Origin: Struthio camelus
Lineage: Eukaryota; Chordata; Aves; Struthioniformes; Struthionidae
Direction: 5' to 3'
Length of the DNA stretch: 64,000 bases
Assembly (NCBI RefSeq): GCF_040807025.1
Contig: NC_090953.1
Span: 23,048,997-23,112,996, forward strand
The translations under genes were made by a program, and so were the position numbers. Positions 1 through 44,102 of this stretch are shown in pieces. Each line of letters starts with the position of its first letter. Positions within the stretch are counted from its first letter, which is position 1. Below the pieces are notes generated by a model that was not told where the DNA came from, made no database searches, and was given only the letters and a program-made list of their open reading frames with translations.

Positions 1-3000
1 GAGCCCTCCCAGCCAGCTCCAGCGGGTTGCCACCAGGGCATTGTGCTGGCCAGGCTGGATCAAAAAGTTTTCTTTTATTTTGTATTCAATCACTGGAGCA
101 TTTGGGAAGACAGATGCTGAGAACTGAAATCCCAGCAGCATTCATGAATTTGTTTCCTCCTGCCAGAACCGGATGGGATATTCCTTCCAAACCCTCGCAG
201 CGCGCTCCAAACACGCTTGCTGCGTTCCTCCCGCCGTATGGTGGGAGGCTGGGCAGCGTTCGCCTTCCCCAGCTGCAGTCCCTCACAGCCATCGGCAACC
301 TGCCTCCTCGCTCCTTGCGTGCCGAAACCCGCCCGCTCCTGGGGGCGAGCGGAGGGGAGGCAGCCCCGGGCCCAGCAGGTAGATCCGCGCTGCGACATCC
401 CAATGCAGGAGTGCCGCGGGCCGCCCGGATCAACCCCACCCCAGACTGCCAGAAACCGCGTCCGCGGAGCGAGCCGAGCGCGGGCGCCAAGGCAGGCGCC
501 CGGGGGCCCTTCGCTGCAGGCGTGAGCCCCAGCGAGGGCTCTCGGTTCCTGCAGGTATCTAGTCCCGGCTTGCTCAGACGGCGGCTGCAGGACACAGGTG
601 GTCCCAAAGGTAGAGAAAGGAAAGCGATGACATAGAGGCTGAGAAAGGCTTTTACGACCCGGGCGCTGGCCGGGCAGCGAGGAGCGGCCGCGGAGCTCAG
701 CCGTTGGCGCCAGCGCCCCGCTGCCCGGCCGGCCCCACCGCCTTTGCAAGGGGCCTGGCAGTCACATCGTGCCCGGAGAGGCCAAGACGCCTTCCCGGGG
801 GCTCCAGCGCACCTCCCCGTCCCGCGGCGCCTTGTCGGCCAGCGCTGAGTGCAGCCCCTGCCCTCCAGGGCTTCTCACCAGGCTTCTGGAAAAGCTGGAG
901 GAGAACCAGAGGAGACCAGCCCGCGCTGGGGTGGGACGCAGCGGACGGAGCACGGGCTCAGGCCGTCAAGCTCGCGGCTGCCTTTTGATTGCTCTCAGGG
1001 AGCTGCTGGTCACCAGAGACCCTCCACCTGCCTGTCCTGCCCTTGCCAGCACGATGTCCCCCACCTTAGAGTTGGGGTGGCTGTGGATGGACCATGGATT
1101 TCGAATTTCGGATTTTAGCCTTGAGGGAGGAAAAGAGAGAAAAGAGCCAACAGTTTCTAGGACACGTTCAACCAGAGGGGACTCAGGCCACCCAGAAATG
1201 CCCTTTTTCCTCTACTCACCCACCAGCCGCTTCCCAGCCACCCTTCACCTCCACCTCGAAGCTCACCCGGAGGGACCCGAGCTCCTGTCCGTCCCCGCTG
1301 CCGCCCGGGCTCCCTCTCTGCAGGACACCCCGGACGGAGCCCACGCCGCTGCTTCCAGGCGCCGGCCCCGAAGGAGCAACCCCGCTCCCGGGCCGGCCAC
1401 GGCGGGCGAGGACGGGCACGCGCTGCAGAGGCGCTGCTCTTCCTCCGCGCGGCGGCCGGCTGAGGCCAGCGGCAGCTCCCCGACGCTCGTCGGCCGCCCG
1501 GCCCTAGCCGCTCGCCTCGCAACGAGGAAGGATAACGAACCTCACTGCCTCGGCGAGATGCTCCAGCTCAGGTTGGCCGAATCACTCGAACGCCTAAATC
1601 CAGCCCGAGCAAGCAGGAACTGAGCAGCTCGGCTTTGGGGCGTCTTGGGGTTGGTGGGGGAGGGGGGGGGGGACCCGGGCAGAGAAGCAACAAAAAAACC
1701 CAAAGACCGGTCTGCCTCCAGGACGATCGAGTCGCGGTTTCAAACAGGATCGCGGCCTCAACCTGGTTAGCAAAAAAACCCCAGCAGTCTCTGATGGTGG
1801 CCCCCAGCCCGAACAGCGGCCCTTTCCCGGGGCGAGCTGCAGAAGAGCCGCCCTCGGGGCCACGCCGGCCGGGGCAGCGCGCCGGTCCCCCCCCGACCCC
1901 GCCGCCGCAGCGGCAGCGCTCGCCGGGGGCGCGCGGGCAGCAGGCGCCGCTCCCCGCCGCCGGCCGCTGCCGCAGCCCAGATGTTGGCTCCGAAAGGGAA
2001 AAACATCCCCCAGCCGCCGCCAGCGCCCGGCTGCAGAATAACAAACGTGCTGTCCAGACGCGGGGCACCGGGCAGCGCTCAGGGCCTCTGAAAGGGCCTC
2101 GGTGCTGCAGGGAAAGGGAAAAAAAACCCAGAAAACAGGGAAGTGTTGCTCTCTGCCTGTTCTGGCCGGGCTCGTCTCCAGCCCGGTCCCACCGGCTGCC
2201 AGCGGCTGCTGACGCCCCGGACGGACCCGGGCGGCGCGGCCCGCGGCTGGGGCTGCTTCTCTTGCCCTCCCGATGGCAGGAGCAAGCCCGCAGGTCCTTC
2301 CCGTGGTCCTCGCGCATCTGCTCCAGCCGCCGGCAGCAAGCAGATCGCTTCGGCCCCGGCTGCCGCTGCCCGAGAAGCTTCGTGCTGCGTCCGACGCGTC
2401 GCGTCAGCGCCCAAGCTGTGCGGCGCTTACAGACGAAGAGCCCGGGGAGAGGCGAATCCCGCCGCGGGGGAATGCCGGAGCGCACGGAGACTCTGTTTAT
2501 GAGCTCAAAACCTTCGAGAGCAGCCAGCCAGCGGGTGGTGGAAACAGCCCGGGGCCGCGGCGCGGGGCGAGCGGCCGGGAGCGGGCACGGGTCCGCGGCC
2601 GGCAGGCTGCGAGGGGGGCGAGGCGGGAGGGGGCGCCGGCGGCCGCGGGGACGCGCCGGGGGCCGTCGGGCTGGGCGGTCAGCCGTCGCCCCGTCCACGA
2701 ACCGCGGGAAAGGGGACGCGTGGCGAAACCGAATCCGCGCGGCTCAGCCCCCGGCTGCGTTCGTACCCCGCCGGCTGAACACCACAACCGAATGAGCTTA
2801 ACGAGCCCCTGACGATTCCTCATAAGAAGTCACTGAGCAAATGGCACTTCCCGGGTTTATTGAGCGTCTTTGTTAATGAGCTGAAAGGCAGGGCAAACAA
2901 CACGCTAATCACATTTGCAGCCGATGCGGAGCTGGAAGGTGCGGCGACCGCTGCCGGGAGCGCCAAGTCACCCCGAGGGCCCTGAGGAGGTCACAGAGAA

Positions 3001-3987
3001 AGCGCTGGGAAATAAACTCATGGGCGACACGCGTCGGGGCGGGGGGGGAAGCACCTGAAACAGAGGCATCCGGAGCTGGCGGCGGAAAAGGCAGAAGCGG
3101 GCTGGGGAGAGGGATGGCGAGGCGCGGGGTGAGCTGCGGGCGGAGGAGGAGCGGCACAGCCGGCGCCGGGCGCCAAGGGACGGGCGCCGGCAGCACCCGC
3201 GCGGGCCGAGGTGAGCTTAGCCCCGGCCGTCTGCTAAAAAGCGCAGCAAACGTCCTCTTTTGCCCTTTAACGTCTCTCTTTCGGATGCATGCTGCAAAAG
3301 GAGATCCCAGCTGATGATGCCGCGCGTGATTTTTGCTTGGCGCTAAGGAAGCTGCTGCGGCCAGCCATAAGCTGGTTTTAAGCCTGCCGCGCTCCCGGCG
3401 CCCGCCTCACGTCCGGCCCCCGAAAGTCAGCGTTTCAGCCTAGGCTTGGCACCCCAGCCGGGGGGCTCACGGCGAGAGGGCAGAGCCCCACGCGAGGCTG
3501 ATGCACCTTTCGGGACCGATCGGGCCGGGCCGGGCCGAGGCACGACCTCGGGCATCCTCTTGTCCAGCCATAATCCGAAAAGCGCAGAGCCGGCGTCGCG
3601 CTTCGCCCGGCCGTCCCGGGAGGCGCCCGCCGCGGGCGGCGACGTCCTCGTCTCTCCGCCGCTGGCCGCGGGCCCGGGCAGCCCGGAGCAGGCTGGCGGC
3701 AGGACGCGCTCCTCCCCGCGCGTCGCCCCAGCGCCAACAAGGGCGCTTTGAGAGACGCGGGGCGGGGGGATTGCCGAAAGGGAGGCCACTAGCCCTTTAA
3801 GAGGGGAAATTTGCTTTGAAATCTGAGCAGATTCCTCCTTCGATCGATGACAGGCGGGAGAAGTTGCAGGTCCCTCCCTCGCAGCACTTTAATATAGTAG
3901 TAGAGAAGCGGCGGGCGGGCAGCAGGCGCTGGCTGGGCTGCGCCTCGCTGGTGGGTCCTGGCGGGTGGCTGCCGCGCTGGGGACGCC
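1..3987. other. GC-rich upstream region of CSPG4, no gene recognised
   Basis: I see no reading frame here that resembles a known protein; the open frames are overlapping, low-complexity and arise from high GC content. From about 300 onward CpG is dense, apart from a more AT-rich block at about 2820-2925 that contains SOX- and POU-like motifs. In human the gene upstream of CSPG4 is ODF3L1, but nothing like it is visible. The stretch probably holds the promoter and proximal control DNA of CSPG4. Confidence 0.6.
3880..3987 (+). promoter_or_regulatory. Probable CSPG4 core promoter and 5'UTR
   Basis: An AT-rich TATA-like element (TTTAATATAG, about 3888-3897) stands out in very GC-rich DNA about 90 bases before the CSPG4 start codon. 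If it is used, transcription would start near 3915-3925 and the 5'UTR would be about 65-70 bases. The start codon at 3988 has a good Kozak context (gacgccATGg). The transcription start site is inferred, not observed, and the surrounding CpG-dense DNA could instead support dispersed initiation. Confidence 0.4.
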
Positions 3988-37061
<33,074 letters not shown>

Positions 37062-37904
37062 AGGGCTAGGTGCGGAGGCGAGCGGCCGGACCGTCCCCAG
37101 CCTGGGTCCCTCAGCCTCTCGGCTCGCCCCGAGCACCTCCATCCTCCTCCTGGTTCTCCTCCTCCCTGGGAGGCAGCGTCCTCGGACGCAGGAGGAGCCC
37201 GGGGACGCGGGGGCGGCCGGGAGCCCCAGCTCGCCGGGTTGCTTGGGGCAGGGGAGGGGGTCACTGCATAGGCAAGCAGGGGTGGGGGGGGAGACGGTAC
37301 GTCAGCAGTCCTAGGAAACGCTTTTTTCGGGTGCTTGGGAAGGGAGCGCTCGAGCCGGCGCCGCCGGCAGTCCCTGCTGCTCCGGCCAGGCGGCTCTGGA
37401 CGTCGCTCCGGCCGCGCGCGCGCACGGGGCCGGGGAGGGGGCCGGCGCGGGCTGTCCCACGGGGGGGGGCGTTTGCCGCGGCTCGCGGCGCGAGAGGCAG
37501 GACCGAGAGCGATGTGCGCTGAGTCAGCCTTGGGACGAAGCCGTCCAAATTCCCCCGGGCTAGGCAGGCTGAGACGCTGGAGCAGAGGCTCGGACAAACA
37601 CCGCGGCCGACGCCAGGGGCACGTCGAGAGTCCGTCAGCCCCTTCGGAAGAAAACGGAGCGGCTGCGGCTCCGAAGGCCTGCCGCGCGTGTCGCCGACTG
37701 GAGCGCGCGGCGCCCGGGGAGCAGCGGGGCGGCGTCGCGCCCCGGCTAGGACGCCCGGGACGGCGTCCGCAAGCGGAGCGGGCCGCCGGCGAGGGAAGGG
37801 AGCTTCCCTTCGCGCCGAGCCGCGGCCCCGCGGCGGCCGAGAGCGGGCGATCGGACCCGGCGCGGTTTCCCACTGTATACTCCAATACGGCAGAAGTAAA
37901 GAGA

Positions 37905-37910
37905 ATTAAA
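37905..37910 (+). terminator. Candidate CSPG4 poly(A) signal (ATTAAA)
   Basis: ATTAAA about 845 bases after the CSPG4 stop would give a 3'UTR near 0.9 kb, in keeping with the roughly 1 kb 3'UTR of mammalian CSPG4. A canonical AATAAA at 39342-39347 is the alternative and would give about 2.3 kb. Confidence 0.4.
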
Positions 37911-39341
37911 GGGCCTTTTCCGAGGTGGCTGGTGGAAGAGAGCGTCAGAAAGCAGCTCCCTCAGGCCGCCCTGCCCTCGCCAGCCCTGCTTTGGGCCCAG
38001 CGAGCTGCGGAGCAACGCCTGGGAGGTAACGCACCCAGTTCTGGGCTCTTGCTCAAGTTTCCCTCCGACTAAAGGCCGAATAACCCAAATAGGAATTATC
38101 CGGGGAAGAACAGAGGAAAAACTGAGCTCTGTGCTCAGGATGTGACCCAACAATAATACTCTGTATTGCTACAGCTGAGAAGCTCATCATGGGTCACATC
38201 CTGCCTTCACCAACCTGGTATTAAAACAAACCCCCCCCCCGGGGACCACCAGGGATGCCGTTGGAGATGGCGAGCGCCCACGCGAAATCGGGGCGCCCTC
38301 CCGCCCGGCGGCGCTCGGCCCGGGCTGGGGCCGGCGCCGCGGGGGCCGCGCTGCTCCGGGGAGGTCAGGGCAGCGGCGCCGGGCAGCTTCCCGCCCTCTC
38401 GGCCTGGCGGCTGGTGGCGGCGGGGGGCCCGCGGCGCCCGCGCTAGCCGCCCCGGGGGAGCCAGCAGCCGCTCGGGGAGGCAGGCTGCGCGAGGAAGCCC
38501 TGCTGGAAGCCTTTGCTGCTTTTTCCCTTCCAACCGCTGCTTTTTTTTTTTTTTTCCCCCCTTCGCTCGGCACCCAGGGATTAGCTAGGAGGAACGTGGC
38601 CTGCTTCGTAACAAGCCTTGAAAAACGAAAGAGGTTATTTTTAAAGCGCGTGGTTGCGTTCCCGCTGCGGGGGAAGCAGCCGCTTCCCGGGGTCGGCTGA
38701 GGGCAGGCAGCAACCTGGAAAAAGCCAGCCGAGAAGCTGCTTTTGTAGGGCCAAGTTCTGCTGGCAACGGGCAGGTCGACGTCCCCGAGCGAAGCCGCCG
38801 TCCTCGCGCGCGCCGGGCAGGGCGGGCGGCCGAGGCGGGCTCAGGCGCGGCGGCCCAGGCCGGAGGCTCGGCCGCCCGCGGCTCCGGGGCCGGCTCCTTC
38901 GCGTGCGGGCACCGGAAGCGCCGGCCGCCGCGCGGTGGCCCGGAGCTGCGGCTCCTTCCCAAGCCGCGGGCGAAGGTCGGCTGCAGGAGGAAGGTGTCGG
39001 CGACGGGCGCGGGAGCGCCCGAAGGACGGGCGGCAGGCAGGCGCCGGCGGCCCCGGGTCCCCCAAGTCACCAGGACCCCGGTAGGTCTCCACGCAGCTGC
39101 TCAGGACGCCCGGATGAAGGGACGCGGAGCAGGCCGGAGCGGGGACGGGGACAGCCTCCGCGCAGGGCAAAACCAAGGCTGCAGTCATTAAGACCGGTGG
39201 GATCATGGAGGGCAGGGTGGGAACCGCAAGGCGCCCAGATAAGGGGAAAAGGACAGGGAGTAACTCAGGGTGACTCACAGAGGCGTGACGGGGCAGAGAG
39301 GTAACAAACAGATCGTGTTTGCTCTCTGCCAAATGGCGGAA

Positions 39342-39347
39342 AATAAA
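39342..39347 (+). terminator. Alternative CSPG4 poly(A) signal (AATAAA)
   Basis: A canonical hexamer 2.3 kb after the CSPG4 stop. It is stronger in sequence than the ATTAAA at 37905 but more distant. Only transcript ends can decide between them. Confidence 0.3.
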
Positions 39348-41263
39348 CTGCCAGGAAAGGCCGATAGGGGCCCCGCGGCGCCAGGCAGATCACCTGGGCG
39401 CGCGGCCGCCGGCAGCTGCGAGAGGGTCAGCCGCTCCACTCCTACGCCGGGTTTCAGCCAAAAAGCGCCTTTTCCCCCTCCTATAAGGGCCTCGCGCGGA
39501 GACTTGCGGCAGCCTCACGACACCGTTTGCTGCGCGAGCAGCCCCAGCGCAGCTCCCGGGGCCGCGCGAGCCCGGGGCAAAGGCGCCCAAGAGCGGCAGT
39601 CACCGGCACCGCGGCCCCGAGCGAGGGCCGGCGCGTGGCAGGAGCTGGGGACGAGGGCAGGGACGCTGCTGGGGGACACGCGGTGGGAGGGGAGGCTACC
39701 AGAGCCCTGCCGGCAGGCCCCGGCTCCCAGGCACCTCTTCAAACGCAAACAAACAACAATAGGCCAAACAGGTTTCTTCACATCCCCGCAGAGCGGAGAG
39801 GATCGGTTGGCTTTGAAACCCTCCCCGCCACCAGCTTGAACCATGCAAATGGAGGAGTTTCGCTAACGAGGAACCCGATTCCTGCCCCGGCTTCAGGCCA
39901 CCAGGTCCAAGGGCCGCAGGGGCTGGCAGGCTCCGGCGCTCGGGGCGCGTGCGTGGGCCCGTCTCCCCAGCCCCCCGAGATGATCCTACCCCTGGCCATC
40001 ACACCACGGGCAGTGAGCTAAGGAGGGGCTACCAGCGGTCAGATCATAACCAATGCCACGTTTTGGGGACGCCCACGGACACAGAAGGCAAACAGCCGCT
40101 TGGATGGGTGCCTGCAGCCTGCCAGGCCGCACTGGAGCAGGAGACGAGCAAGGATGGAAACGGGGAAACTCTGAGGTCCCTGCAGCCGGCTGGACCCGCA
40201 GACCCACCAGCCCCTCCAAGGCAGGGCTCCACCGTTCTGAGACCCCACCTAGCCTCCACCTCCCCCCGCAGCGCGCCACGGGCTGGGACAACCCCCGCCG
40301 GAGCCAGGGCTCTCCAGGCCAGCACATCAGGGCAGCCTCAGCCCTCCTGCAAAAGCAGCACACCCAGAGACACAGCAGCCCAGCAGCACAGGGCCTGCCT
40401 CCCCCCAGCTCAGCGCCTTCACAGAGATGTGAAGGAGGTGACCCGTCCCGGCCAGGACACCAGCACACCACCAGGGACACCCAGGGCGTCACCCCCAGCC
40501 TTGGCTGGGGCACCTGCGATGTTGCTCCAAAGCGGAGCACGGGAGAGAGCAGCATTTGGCAGTGGGAGAATCCGGGAGGGCTGGCAGAGCCCTGCTGCAG
40601 GTGCCAGTGGAAGGCAGCTGGCATCGGCCCTGCCGGCCCCCTTCCAGCACCCCGAGAGAGGCGCGAGCAGCTCCAGCTGCGGCCAGGAGCAGCTCGCCGC
40701 GGCCGGCTCAGCATCCCGCTTCGGAAACACCGGAGAAACGCGGCGATCACAAGGTTGGGAGTCCAAGTTTGTCACTCCCAAGCTGCCCGACCGCAGGCGG
40801 CTCGCTGCCCTCCCGCCGCGCCGAAGGAAGCGGGCAGGCTCGCAGGCCCCCGCCGCGGTGCCAGCAGGCACGGACGCCGCTCGCCGGTGCCGCCGTTCCT
40901 CCGAAGCCACCCGACGAGCCCGGGACGTTAAGGACGGGGCGCGTGCGACAGCCCGGCGCCTTTGGCCCTGCCTTCTGCGGCGCGGCAGCGGGACGGCTCG
41001 CCTCCCAGCCGCGACGGGCGCCCCGGGCAGCCCACTCCGCCTCGCAGCCCGCAAGGCAGAGACCTTCCCGCTGCGGCGAGGGGGGCGGAAGGAAGGTTGG
41101 GGAAAGGCAGGGAAGGGGCCGCCGCCACGCTGCGATGGGCCTTCAGCTGCCGGCCTCTTCCTCGCCCGCGGAGGACCGCTGCCCGGGCCTCCCTTCCTCC
41201 GAGCGAGCGACGGCTCCCCATCGTGTCCTCCCGGCAGAAAAGGCCAGGTCACCGGTGTGGCTG

Positions 41264-41392
41264 GGCCCGTGCCGTGCCATGCCATGACATGCCATGCCGT
41301 GCCGCACCGTAACATGCCATGCTGTGCCGTGCCGTGACATGCCATGCCCTGCCGCGCCGTGCCGTGACATGCCGCGCCGTGCCGTGCCACCA
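41264..41392 (+). repeat. GCCGT/GCCAT pentamer-based tandem repeat
   Basis: About 125 bases of mixed GCCGT, GCCAT and GACAT pentamers (for example gccatgccatgacatgccat), diverged but continuous. It lies in the convergent interval. Frames on both strands stay open and read Cys/His-rich peptides, which is a by-product of composition. Confidence 0.85.
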
Positions 41393-42819
41393 CGGGGGCC
41401 TGGAGCTCTGCTCCTGAAAAACCTGCAGTGCACATTGCTCCGTCACTCGTGTTCCCCTCCCCGCAGGGAGCCGCTGCCCGGAAAACGCAGCAACCAGCCC
41501 GTCCTGCTTCCTGGCATCAGCAACAGCGGCGTCGCCCGGCCGGGCCCGGGAAGGGGGGGAGCTGCGTGGGTATTTCAGCAGGCAACAGCTGGCAAAACAG
41601 CTGGAGCCGGCCCCGGGAGGGAGGCGAGCCCGGCCGGCTTGGGGAACGGCAGTGCCGGGTCCCGAAGGAGGGTTGCATGCTTGCGGCGCGGGGACGGCAG
41701 GGGCCAGGTCCCCGCCGGGGGCCAGGCGCTGCTAGCAGGGGTTAACGCCGGCCTCTCCCGCAGAGCCAAGGGCCAGCTCGGGCTCTCCGCTGCTCAGCCG
41801 CGATTGCCGAGCGGCTGCCGGCTCGAACGCTGCAGGGAACATGAGCTCAGAGGCGAGGTATGCGACGGAGCGGGCCGGCGAGCACGTCCGCGCAGCTCCG
41901 AGAGCCGGCCCCGGGGCTGCCGCGGGCCGGGAGGGCAGGGGCACGGGGCTTCTGCAGACCCCGCCTGCCCCCGGGCGCAGCCATCCCCGCGCCCCTGGAG
42001 AGGGCATCTGCGTGGGGCGGCTGAGAGCTGCCCGGGCAGCGCGGCGGCCCCATCACCCCGGTGAACGCTGCGACAGCAGAAGAGCGGAGGCCGCGGCTCC
42101 CGGCGTCACGGCCGAGCCGTCGCGGCCGGCCGGGAGCCGCCCGGCTGGCACGGGGCACCTCCGCCGAGCGCAAGCGCTCCCAATAACAGGAAGGGGAAAA
42201 GCAGCGCGACCTGCTCGGGCAGCGACCGGACGGAGGCGTCGCGCAGCCGCCAAGCCAACGTCCCGGCGTCTTCTCCCTTCTCTCCCCGGGGCAGCACCCG
42301 GGGAGCCCGGCGCCCTCCCCGCTCGGCCTCGGGTCCCGCAGCGGAGGCCGGAGGATGCTCGTGCCTCCCGGCCGGCTCAATCCCGCCGAGAGCGGAGGCC
42401 CGCGCGCAGGAGGAGGGCGGCCAGCCCGGCAAAGGCACGAGGGAGCCAAGGGAGCGCGGGCAGCTGGGAGCCGTCCTTGGGGAAACTGAGGCACGGAGCA
42501 GCACAGGGCTTGGGCACATGCGAACAGCCAGGGCTCGCTGCTGCTCGCCGGGCTCCCGGCGGCGACGGCGCTGCCCGGCTCCCCCCGCCTGCCGGCGTTC
42601 GCCCGGGCCGGGGCCGGGGAGACAATAGCTCCGGCGGGGCGGAGGGGCCGGGGCGGCCCGGCGCGGGGCAGCAAACCGGCTGGCCGCGGCACGGGTCCCT
42701 CGCAGGCTGCGGGCCCGGCAGCGCTGTTATTTTAACAACACCCCGCCGGCCTCGGGCGCTCAGGCTAGTTTTAACCCTGGAGCGAGGCCAAGCAGGGCCC
42801 TAACTTTCCTCGCGGCTGT

Positions 42820-42825
42820 TTTATT
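42820..42825 (-). terminator. Distal candidate SNX33 poly(A) signal
   Basis: TTTATT on the + strand is AATAAA for SNX33, about 1.0 kb after its stop codon. It is an alternative to the closer signal at 43158. Confidence 0.3.
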
Positions 42826-43157
42826 TCCAGCCGTTTCCCTCGGGAAAACAAGGAGCCCCGGGGCCGGCCGCGGGGGCTTCTCGCACCCGTCGCCCCGCGG
42901 CCCCGCCGGCGTATCGGCGCGCCGCGGCTCGGGGCGGCGCCAGCGGCTCCCGGGAGCCTCGCTGAAACTCAGCCTCCGAACGCCCACGGCACGGCGTCGG
43001 GGGGATTTTTTTTCCCGAAAGCTGCCTAAAGCCCTGCGGGATGCTCAGAGAGGAATCCCCCCTCCCGCCGCGGTCCCTTCCCAGGGAACCCGGAGCAGCT
43101 CCGCTTTCCACAGACCTTTCTGGGATGCGTTTGTTTGTTTTTTTTTCTACCGATGCT

Positions 43158-43163
43158 TTTATT
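43158..43163 (-). terminator. Proximal candidate SNX33 poly(A) signal
   Basis: TTTATT on the + strand reads CAATAAAAG on the SNX33 strand, about 690 bases after the stop codon. A-rich runs surround it in the transcript (+ strand T tracts at 43138-43147 and 43181-43211), so oligo-dT libraries could prime internally here and give false ends. Confidence 0.45.
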
Positions 43164-43848
43164 GAAAATGCTGTGGGGCTCTTTTTTTTTGTTTTTTTGG
43201 CTTTTTTTTTCCCCCTTTTTCCAGTCAACAGCCGTGCTTGAGAAAGAGATTTCCGTTCGCCTCTGTGTGTCTATTAAAAACTGATTGGTAAAAATGCTGC
43301 GGAAACATTTGCGAAAAATGGAAAATATTGAAAATATTTTGTGGAGAAAAAAAAAAATCACTCTTCCAAATAAAGATCTTTTCTTTTTCCATCAGAAAAG
43401 CTTGTAGTGTGCAAAACGTCGCCCGCTTCGATTTCTGCTCCCACAGGGCTGGGACGTACCCCCCTCCCTGCTCCGGGAGGATGGGTTTCCAGAAAGCTAC
43501 AAATCACTAGACAGAGATACCAGCACCGCTAAGTCAATGGCCATTTCTCTTGTGAAAAACACCCACGTCCCCGGCAGACCCGCTGCAGGCTGGGAGGCCG
43601 GGGACAGCCATCCACCGGGGAAAGAAGTGGCACGGCGAGCCAGAAGACACGAGTACGATCCTTTCCCTGCAGGCCCGCAGCCCGCCAGCCTCGGGAAGAT
43701 GGAAGAAAGCCCAAAGGTATTTTGGTCACTAGCGTCATGAGTTGCCGTTCGTTCTCAGTCCATCACAGAGGTGGTCTGCAAGGCTCCGGATAGCAAACTG
43801 CGTGATTTCGGAGGGACAGCAAGCAGATGCGTCGGGCCCGGGCGGGCG

Positions 43849-44102
43849 TTAGAGGTTGTCGTACATGCGCAACGTCTTCTCCAGCTGCTGGCTCACTCGC
43901 TGGTAGAAGATGATCTGCTGCTTTAGGTAGGACTGCATCATCCTTTTGAAGTCGGCGACGCGCCGCTCGTGGAAGTGGTTCATCTCGGCCTGCAGGGCGA
44001 AGCCGACCACGCGGCAGCGCTTCCGGATGCCGTCCGCCTCGTCCTGGTCCATCCGCCCCTCGTCGCTCATCCGCTGGCTCTCCTTCACCTTCGCGAAGGC
44101 GC
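43849..44102 (-). CDS. SNX33: SNX33 coding exon 2 (end of BAR domain)
   Basis: It completes the split Gly codon and then encodes AFAKVKESQRMSDEGRMDQ to LEKTLRMYDNL and stop TAA, almost identical to the human C-terminus. The acceptor on the - strand is ctccccag|gc. The preceding intron is 2.4 kb. Confidence 0.95.

Larger units (their letters stand above)
37062..43848. other. Convergent interval holding the CSPG4 and SNX33 3'UTRs
   Basis: The two genes end tail to tail across 6.8 kb. CSPG4's 3'UTR probably fills the first 0.9-2.3 kb, and SNX33's the last 0.7-1.0 kb. Between them is CpG-dense DNA and a GCCGT/GCCAT tandem repeat at 41264-41392. The long frames at 39949-42803 overlap on both strands, lack homology I can recognise and look like GC-driven artefacts. 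Confidence 0.65.

Noticed and set aside
41264-41435. Cys/His-rich peptide that looks zinc-finger-like
   Set aside because: It is the translation of the GCCGT/GCCAT pentamer repeat, without the spacing of any zinc-binding domain.
39949-42803. Large open frames between CSPG4 and SNX33
   Set aside because: They overlap on opposite strands, are Arg/Ala/Pro/Gly-rich as expected from GC-rich non-coding DNA, and show no homology or splice-linked structure.
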